Assembly: GCA_025963425.1 (NCBI GenBank)
Contig: JAOPUQ010000096.1
Location: forward strand, 1-5,171
Source: Modestobacter sp.
GTDB taxonomy: Bacteria; Actinomycetota; Actinomycetes; Mycobacteriales; Geodermatophilaceae
Direction: 5' to 3'
Length of the DNA stretch: 5,171 nt
The position numbers were made by a program, and so were the translations under genes. Below, one piece after another: positions 1 through 3,760 of the stretch. How positions within the stretch are numbered: the stretch's first letter is position 1; every line of letters starts with the position of its first letter. The notes below the pieces were generated by a model, which worked only from the letters and a program-made list of their open reading frames with translations, ran no database searches and was not told where the DNA came from.

Positions 1-1562
1 CGCGGGTGGGCGACCACGAGGCGCTGGTCGAGTGCGCCACCGGTCGCCGCTGGAGCTACCCCGAACTGGTCGCCGAGGTGGACGCCTGCGCGCTGGGCCT
101 GGACGCCCTCGGCGTCGCGAAGGGCGACCGCGTCGGCATCTGGTCGCCCAACTGTGCCGAGTGGGTCTTCGTCCAGTACGGAACGGCGAAGCTCGGCGCG
201 GTGCTGGTCAACATCAACCCCGCCTACCGCACCCACGAGCTCGGCTTCGTGCTGCGCCAGGCCGGGATCAGCGTGCTGGTGGCCGCCCCCGCGTTCAAGA
301 CCAGCGACTACCGGGCGATGGTGGACGAGGTCCGGAACGACTGCCCCGAGCTGCGCACGGTGGTCTACCTCGGCGAGCCCGAGTGGCAGGCGCTGCTGGA
401 CGACGGCCGGGCCGGCGACCGCGCCCGGCTGGCCGAACGGGAGACCCAGCTGTCGGCCGACGACCCGATCAACATCCAGTACACGTCCGGGACGACGGGC
501 TTTCCCAAGGGCGCGACGCTCACCCACCACAACCTGCTCAACAACGGGTTCTTCGTGGGGGAGGGCTGCGGCTACACCGAGGTGGACCGGGTCTGCATCC
601 CGGTGCCCTACTACCACTGCTTCGGCATGGGCATGGGCAACCTGGGTTGCACCTCGCACGGCGCGACGATGGTCATCCCGGCCCCGGCCTTCGACCCCGC
701 CGCGACGCTGCAGGCGGTGCAGGCGGAGCGGTGCACGTCGCTCTACGGCGTCCCCACCATGTTCATCGCCGAGCTGGCGCTGCCCGACTTCGCCTCCTAC
801 GACCTGTCCAGCCTGCGCACCGGGATCATGGCCGGCTCGCCGTGCCCGGTGGAGGTGATGAAGCGGGTGGTCGGCGAGATGGGCATGACCGACGTGACCA
901 TCTGCTACGGCATGACCGAGACCTCCCCGGTGTCCACCCAGACCGGCGGCGACGACGACCTGGACCGCCGCACCTCCACCGTGGGCCGCGTGCACCCGCA
1001 CCTGGAGGTCAAGGTCGTCGACCCCGAGACCGGGCTGACCGTGCCGCGGGGGACGCCGGGGGAATTCTGCACCCGCGGCTACTCGGTGATGCTCGGCTAC
1101 TGGCAGGAGCCGGCGAAGACCGCCGAGGTGCTCGACGCCGCCCGCTGGATGCACACCGGTGACCTCGCGGTGATGGACGCCGCCGGGTACCTGAACATCG
1201 TCGGCCGGATCAAGGACATGGTCATCCGCGGCGGGGAGAACGTGTACCCGCGGGAGATCGAGGAGTTCATCTACACCCACCCCGATGTGCTGGACGCCCA
1301 GGTGATCGGGGTGCCCGACGAGCGGTTCGGCGAGGAGCTGATGGCCTGGGTCCGGCTGCGCGAGGGGTCTGAGCCGATGACCGCCGAGTCGCTGCGCGCC
1401 TGGTGCGCCGGCAAGCTCGCGCACTACAAGATCCCGCGCTACGTCAAGGTCGTCGAGGCCTTCCCGATGACGGTCACCGGCAAGGTGCGCAAGGTCGAGA
1501 TGCGCGAGGCCGCCGTCGCGGAGCTGGGCCTGCAGTCGGCGGCCGCGGTGCGCAACGCCTGA
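1..1562 (+). CDS. AMP-binding acyl-CoA synthetase (ACSF2/FadD35-like), 5' partial
   Basis: This cytoplasmic enzyme probably activates a fatty or other carboxylic acid with ATP to an acyl-adenylate and transfers it to coenzyme A. Numbering residues from the GTG at 6, the adenylate-forming motifs appear in order: YTSGTTGFPKG (P-loop-like A3, 159-169), YGMTETSP (A5, 301-308), HTGDL (A7, 383-387), GRIKDMVIRGGENVYPREIE (A8 hinge, from 400) and MTVTGKVRK with catalytic Lys493 (A10). The segment YYHCFGMGMGN and the RGGENVYPREIE hinge resemble the ACSF2/FadD35 branch of medium-chain or fatty acyl-CoA synthetases. The frame is open to the left edge (codon 3-5 is CGG), and relatives usually carry another 25-35 residues before the VGDHEALVE block, so the true start lies outside the window and the GTG at 6 is internal. 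All catalytic motifs are intact. Acyl chain specificity cannot be read from the sequence. The gene converges on the minus-strand gene at 1566. Confidence 0.93.
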   Translation, partial: RVGDHEALVECATGRRWSYPELVAEVDACALGLDALGVAKGDRVGIWSPNCAEWVFVQYGTAKLGAVLVNINPAYRTHELGFVLRQAGISVLVAAPAFKTSDYRAMVDEVRNDCPELRTVVYLGEPEWQALLDDGRAGDRARLAERETQLSADDPINIQYTSGTTGFPKGATLTHHNLLNNGFFVGEGCGYTEVDRVCIPVPYYHCFGMGMGNLGCTSHGATMVIPAPAFDPAATLQAVQAERCTSLYGVPTMFIAELALPDFASYDLSSLRTGIMAGSPCPVEVMKRVVGEMGMTDVTICYGMTETSPVSTQTGGDDDLDRRTSTVGRVHPHLEVKVVDPETGLTVPRGTPGEFCTRGYSVMLGYWQEPAKTAEVLDAARWMHTGDLAVMDAAGYLNIVGRIKDMVIRGGENVYPREIEEFIYTHPDVLDAQVIGVPDERFGEELMAWVRLREGSEPMTAESLRAWCAGKLAHYKIPRYVKVVEAFPMTVTGKVRKVEMREAAVAELGLQSAAAVRNA

Positions 1563-1571
1563 GGGTCAGGC
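1557..1571. other. 6-bp inverted repeat joining two convergent stop codons
   Basis: GCCTGA, a 3-base GGG loop and TCAGGC form a perfect inverted repeat. The plus-strand stop TGA (1560-1562) and the minus-strand stop (TCA at 1566-1568) are part of its arms. Both proteins end in Ala (GCC) followed by TGA, which creates the symmetry. It could contribute to a bidirectional termination structure, but the stem is short and has no T-tract. Confidence 0.4.
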
Positions 1572-1889
1572 CTTGGTCCTGGCTCGCCCTGGAGCGAGCT
1601 TGGTGATCGCCTTGGACAGCAGGTTGCCCACCACCACCCAGACCACGGCCGCGAGCACCGCGTTGATCGTCTCGGCGATCTTCGGGTCGGAGGGGTGGAA
1701 CAGGTCCTTGGTGAACCAGCCCAGGGAGTTGCGCACCCCGGCGGTGAACTCGACCAGCGGGTTTGCGGGGTTCGCCTCGAAGAACGTGAAGACGGCGTAG
1801 ACCACGATCAGCCCGGCCACGACCGAGGCCACCAGCCGCACGGCGGCGGCCAGCAGGGTCAGCAGGGAGGACGCAGCGCTGCGGATCAT
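1566..1889 (-). CDS. conserved small membrane protein of unknown function (2 TM)
   Basis: This 107-aa protein has two predicted membrane segments, about residues 17-37 and 73-95. Between them is a short soluble loop containing FEANPANPLVEF and WFTKDLFHPSDPK, and the C-terminus is basic (KLAPGRARTKA). The FEANPAN/WxxDLF pattern resembles small uncharacterised integral membrane proteins I recall from other actinobacteria, but I know no assigned function or family name. I chose the ATG at 1889. A GTG at 1904 would add 5 residues, and neither has a clear Shine-Dalgarno sequence. CACGAT sits exactly 6 nt before the ATG and may be a weak -10 for a leaderless start. The frame is open upstream to 1994, but that part overlaps the preceding gene and is Gly/Pro/Arg-rich. 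The gene follows the DUF202 pair on the same strand after a 65-nt gap, so it may be cotranscribed with it. Confidence 0.75.
   Translation of the reverse strand: MIRSAASSLLTLLAAAVRLVASVVAGLIVVYAVFTFFEANPANPLVEFTAGVRNSLGWFTKDLFHPSDPKIAETINAVLAAVVWVVVGNLLSKAITKLAPGRARTKA
1582..1599 (+). terminator. possible terminator hairpin after the acyl-CoA synthetase
   Basis: GCTCGC and GCGAGC (6 bp, perfect) flank a 6-base loop, starting 20 nt after the synthetase stop codon. A G·U pair (1581/1600) could extend it by one. It lies inside the last codons of the convergent minus-strand gene and no T-run follows. If it works, it is one of the U-tract-poor hairpins common in high-GC actinobacteria. It could equally be coding sequence that happens to fold. 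Confidence 0.35.
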
Positions 1890-1954
1890 GAGGGCATCGT
1901 GCACCGGCGGCGTGCTCGGCGCCAACGCCCCGCGCCCGGACCCGCCGCCCGGCG

Positions 1955-2290
1955 TCAGCCCAGCCGCACCAGCAGGTCCGCGGCCAGGGCGCACAGCGCG
2001 GCGAGCACGACCAGGCCGGTGCCCACCGCGGCGGTGCGCGGCGCCTGCCCCGGTCCGCCGGTCGTCGCCGCCCGCTCACTGGTGCGTCGCCGGCTCGGGG
2101 TGAGCACCCCCAGCACCGTGAGGCCGGCGCCGGCGACCACCGCCGCCGGGACGACGAGCACCAGCTCGCCCTGTCCGGCCGCGAGCCGCGCCAGCAGCCC
2201 GGCGACCAGCAGCAGGCCCAGCCCGGTGCGCTGCCAGGCCAGCTCGGTGCGGGCCGGCTGGGTCTCCCCGGCTCCCCGCAGGGCGCTCAT
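1955..2290 (-). CDS. DUF202 membrane protein, YidG-like
   Basis: This 111-aa protein carries the DUF202 signature near its N-terminus: QPARTELAWQRTGLGLLLVA, residues 11-30. Compare the (P)ERTxLAWxRT core of E. coli YidG and YidH. Three membrane helices are likely, about 22-38, 42-62 and 86-109, with a polar Ser/Arg/Gly-rich loop at 65-85 between the second and third. The length fits the family (about 110-120 aa). The ATG at 2290 overlaps the upstream gene's stop as ATGA, and AGGTG lies 8 nt before it, so translation is probably coupled to the YidH-like gene. E. coli also places two DUF202 genes side by side, and this copy is the more divergent YidG-type member. The biochemical role of the family is unknown. 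The protein would sit in the cytoplasmic membrane, possibly as a hetero-oligomer with its neighbour; that last point is inference. Confidence 0.87.
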   Translation of the reverse strand: MSALRGAGETQPARTELAWQRTGLGLLLVAGLLARLAAGQGELVLVVPAAVVAGAGLTVLGVLTPSRRRTSERAATTGGPGQAPRTAAVGTGLVVLAALCALAADLLVRLG

Positions 2291-2655
2291 CCGCGCAGCA
2301 CCTGGACCACCACGAGCACCAGCAGCGCCAGCACCAGGACGGCGACCAGCCCGGTCGCCCAGGCCGCGGCGGCGCTGACCGGCAGCGGCTGGTCCGCGGC
2401 GATGGCCCGCTCGTTGCGCACGTAGCGGCGGTGGCCGGCCAGGGCGGTGACCAGCCCGCCGAGCAGCAGCCCGACCGAGACGACCGGCCCGCCGCCGGGG
2501 AACCCGAGGTCGGGGACGAACTGGGTCATCGCCACCCCGCCGGCGACCAGGGCCAGCGCGGTGCGCAGCCAGGCCAGCAGGGTCCGCTCGTTGGCCAGGC
2601 TGAACCGGTAGTCCGGGTGCGGCGGGTGCGCGGGCGGGCCCGCCGGGGAGGACAC
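2287..2655 (-). CDS. DUF202 membrane protein, YidH family
   Basis: This 122-aa protein has a clear DUF202/YidH signature, DYRFSLANERTLLAWLRTAL (residues 15-34). A Pro/His-rich cytosolic N-terminus precedes it and three probable membrane helices follow (about 29-47, 56-75 and 97-118). The basic loop HRRYVRNERAI (75-85) between helices 2 and 3 is also family-typical. The function of the family is not established. The GTG at 2655 is chosen as start because the reading frame has no better candidate and because TACGCT lies 6 nt upstream of it, the geometry of a leaderless actinobacterial transcript. No Shine-Dalgarno sequence is present. It is the first gene of a minus-strand block, overlaps the second DUF202 gene by 4 nt, and is divergent from the cold-shock gene. 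Confidence 0.9.
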   Translation of the reverse strand: MSSPAGPPAHPPHPDYRFSLANERTLLAWLRTALALVAGGVAMTQFVPDLGFPGGGPVVSVGLLLGGLVTALAGHRRYVRNERAIAADQPLPVSAAAAWATGLVAVLVLALLVLVVVQVLRG

Positions 2656-2667
2656 CGCGTCAGCGTA
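2656..2667 (-). promoter_or_regulatory. -10 element for a leaderless DUF202 transcript
   Basis: On the minus strand TACGCT (2667 to 2662) matches the actinobacterial TANNNT -10 consensus. It is followed by 6 nt (GACGCG) and then the GTG start codon at 2655, so the first transcribed base would be the G of GTG or its neighbour. I see no convincing -35 hexamer at 17-19 nt spacing, which is common for such promoters. The absence of a ribosome binding site fits a leaderless mRNA. Confidence 0.5.
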
Positions 2668-2710
2668 GGGGCCCGCGGGAAAGGCCAGGCCAGGGAGCGG
2701 CCACGCCGAC

Positions 2711-2721
2711 TAGCCTGGGAG
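2711..2721 (+). promoter_or_regulatory. candidate -10 element for the cold-shock gene
   Basis: TAGCCT (2711-2716) fits TANNNT and is followed by 5 nt and then a GTG at 2722. Transcription from here would begin at about 2721-2723, leaving roughly 90 nt of leader before the cold-shock gene GTG at 2813. No good TTGACA-like -35 is visible at 17-18 nt upstream. The start point is about 66 bp from that of the divergent DUF202 transcript, so the two promoters share a compact regulatory region. Confidence 0.4.
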
Positions 2722-2796
2722 GTGCGGCGACATCGGGGACTGCCCGGGGTCGCCGTTGTCCCCGGGCCGCCCTGGTCCGGGGTGGACGACGAGTGA
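2722..2796 (+). CDS. possible 24-codon leaderless upstream ORF
   Basis: A GTG placed right at the predicted transcription start opens a 24-codon frame ending in TGA at 2794-2796, 16 nt before the cold-shock start codon. The peptide is basic at the N-terminus (VRRHRGLPG) and contains PGPPW near the end. This frame differs from that of the cold-shock gene. Its third-position GC is lower than in the genes around it (CGA, CAT, GGA and GTT occur among 24 codons), so it may not be under coding selection. Short leaderless ORFs at mRNA 5' ends are known in mycobacteria, some with regulatory roles. Here the evidence is only position and promoter geometry. Confidence 0.25.
   Translation: MRRHRGLPGVAVVPGPPWSGVDDE
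2734..2787 (+). promoter_or_regulatory. competing hairpins in the cold-shock gene leader
   Basis: Several stems share bases. CGGGGAC (2734-2740) pairs with GTCCCCG (2758-2764). CCCGGGG (2743-2749) pairs with CCCCGGG (2760-2766). CCCCGG (2760-2765) pairs with CCGGGG (2777-2782). A small GTCC/GGAC stem (2775-2778 and 2784-2787) lies closest to the ribosome binding site. The segment 2758-2766 is therefore claimed by three alternative helices. Structured leaders control cold-shock genes in E. coli; here it is inference, and GC-rich DNA folds readily by chance. Confidence 0.3.
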
Positions 2797-2801
2797 CGAC
2801 C

Positions 2802-2807
2802 GAGGGA
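2802..2807 (+). promoter_or_regulatory. ribosome binding site deciding the cold-shock start
   Basis: GAGGGA lies 5 nt before the GTG at 2813. It favours that codon over the in-frame GTG at 2756, which would add 19 residues with no counterpart in cold-shock proteins. Confidence 0.75.
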
Positions 2808-2812
2808 TCAAC

Positions 2813-3196
2813 GTGCCCAGCGGCAAGGTGAAGTGGTTCAACGCGGAGAAGGGGTTCGGCTTCCTCGCGCACGACGGCGGCCCCGACGTGTTCGTGCACA
2901 AGGACGCGCTGCCGGCCGGGACCACCGAGCTCAAGCCCGGCCAGCGGGTGGAGTTCGGGATCGTCCAGGGCCGTCGCGGTGACCAGGCGCTGCAGGTGCA
3001 GGTGCTCGACCCGCTGCCCTCCGCGGTCGCCGCCACCCGCAAGAAGCCCGATGACCTGGTGCCGATCATCGAGGACCTGATCAAGCTCCTGGACGGCGTG
3101 TCCGAGGGGCTGCGCCACGGCCGGCACCCCGACAAGCAGATGGCCCGCAAGGTCGGCTCGGTGCTGCGCGCCGTGGCCAGCGACCTGGAGGGCTGA
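2813..3196 (+). CDS. cspB: cold-shock domain protein, actinobacterial CspB type
   Basis: This is a single-stranded nucleic-acid binding protein, probably an RNA chaperone acting in the cytoplasm. The first 65 or so of its 127 residues form a cold-shock domain: GKVKWFN (4-10), RNP1 KGFGFL (13-18) and RNP2 VFVH (26-29), with PGQRVEFGI (42-50) and QALQVQVLDP (58-67) as the last strands. Unlike the 65-70-aa E. coli CspA, it has a C-terminal extension of about 60 residues. The extension has a charged linker (TRKKPDD), an amphipathic helix (LVPIIEDLIKLLDGVSEGL) and a motif HGRHPDKQMARKVGSVLRAV. This matches the arrangement I recall for M. tuberculosis CspB (Rv0871, 135 aa) and Streptomyces relatives, hence the symbol, which is by analogy. 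The role of the extension is unknown to me. The GTG start has GAGGGA 5 nt upstream. The gene is divergent from the DUF202 genes and converges on the lipoprotein gene. Confidence 0.92.
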   Translation: MPSGKVKWFNAEKGFGFLAHDGGPDVFVHKDALPAGTTELKPGQRVEFGIVQGRRGDQALQVQVLDPLPSAVAATRKKPDDLVPIIEDLIKLLDGVSEGLRHGRHPDKQMARKVGSVLRAVASDLEG

Positions 3197-3202
3197 CCGC
3201 CC

Positions 3203-3236
3203 CGGCTGGAGCCCGGGTCCGCCCGGGTCTCAGCCG
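3203..3236. terminator. bidirectional terminator hairpin between convergent genes
   Basis: A long stem is formed by CGGCT (3203-3207) with AGCCG (3232-3236) and GAGCCCGGG (3209-3217) with CCCGGG plus CTC (3222-3227, 3229-3231). It has single-base bulges at 3208 and 3228 and a TCCG loop (3218-3221), about 14 paired positions in all. It starts 7 nt after the cold-shock stop codon and contains the lipoprotein stop (3230-3232), so it could end both transcripts. There is no T-tract on either side, as often in high-GC actinobacteria. Confidence 0.6.
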
Positions 3237-3760
3237 CCGGTCGGCGTCGGCGCGACGGTCGGGGCCTCCGTGCCGGTCGGCGCGGGGCTCCCGCCACCGG
3301 CCTCGGCCCGGATGAAGCCGACCGGCCACGCCCCCGCCAGTCCGTTGCACGCATCGGCGTCGCTGTCCTGGACGACCACCAGGTAGAAGGCCGGTGGCAC
3401 GATGTCGGAGGTGTTGATCCCGTCGAACACGGTCGTGTCCGGGTCGACCGCCACCTCCCCGATCCGCTCCTTCAGGCCGTCGTCGAAGACCTGTACGGCC
3501 CAGCCGGCCGTGGCCACCGCGTCCGAGACGGTGAGGGTGATCGGGCTGTCCGGCGGCGCCTCGAGGATCGGCGGGGTGGTTTCGTAGCGCTGCCCGTCGC
3601 CGTTCAGGCAGTACTGCGTCGGGTCGATCGCGACGGTCTGGTCACCCACCTGGACGGTCACCGTCGGCGCGCCGGCCTCCGCGTCGCCGCCGCAGCCGCC
3701 GAGCGCGGCCAGGCCGCCCAGCAGCACGACCCCGGTCAGCCCGCGTCCGATCGCGGTCAC
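3230..3760 (-). CDS. lipoprotein, DUF2771-like
   Basis: This 176-aa protein is probably exported and lipid-anchored. It has a short basic start (TAIGRG), a hydrophobic stretch (8-20) and a lipobox LGGC with lipidated Cys23. The mature part is acidic and beta-rich (PTVTVQVGDQTVAIDPTQYC, then ITLTVSDAVATAGWAVQVFD). Only two further cysteines, C51 and C138, are present and they probably form a disulfide. The C-terminus is a Gly/Pro/Thr tail (155-176). The TVTVxVGDQ...PTQYC pattern and the position after an MFS gene match what I recall of DUF2771 proteins such as the exported protein Rv0875c; this family call is from memory. No function is known to me. The GTG at 3760 has AGAGGGG 5 nt upstream and overlaps the transporter stop as GTGA, so the two genes form a coupled operon and may act together at the membrane. 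The frame stays open upstream, but that is a shadow of the transporter gene. Confidence 0.83.
   Translation of the reverse strand: MTAIGRGLTGVVLLGGLAALGGCGGDAEAGAPTVTVQVGDQTVAIDPTQYCLNGDGQRYETTPPILEAPPDSPITLTVSDAVATAGWAVQVFDDGLKERIGEVAVDPDTTVFDGINTSDIVPPAFYLVVVQDSDADACNGLAGAWPVGFIRAEAGGGSPAPTGTEAPTVAPTPTGG

Noticed and set aside
6..8. GTG at 6 as the true start of the acyl-CoA synthetase
   Set aside because: The frame is open to the left edge, the preceding codon reads Arg as in the usual R-VGDxEAL context, and the family has about 25-35 more N-terminal residues.
32..1162. Overlapping plus-strand frames inside the acyl-CoA synthetase
   Set aside because: They are Arg/Pro/Gly-rich alternative-frame translations typical of high-GC genes, with no motif of their own.
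1890..1954. GC-rich intergenic segment as a terminator between the second DUF202 gene and the next gene
   Set aside because: It contains repeated CCCGG/CCGCC words but no arm pair longer than 4 bp with a reasonable loop.
1890..1994. N-terminal extension of the small two-helix membrane protein
   Set aside because: It would overlap the preceding DUF202 gene by 40 nt and encodes Gly/Pro/Arg-rich sequence with no membrane or family character.
2431..2721. Plus-strand open frame upstream of and running into the leader ORF
   Set aside because: It lies opposite the YidH-like gene and gives a Gln/Gly/Arg-rich shadow translation. Only the last 24 codons, after the predicted promoter, are considered as a possible leader ORF.
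2756..2812. Earlier in-frame GTG start for the cold-shock protein
   Set aside because: It adds 19 Gly/Pro-rich residues before the conserved PSGKVKWFN start, and the GAGGGA ribosome binding site points to 2813.
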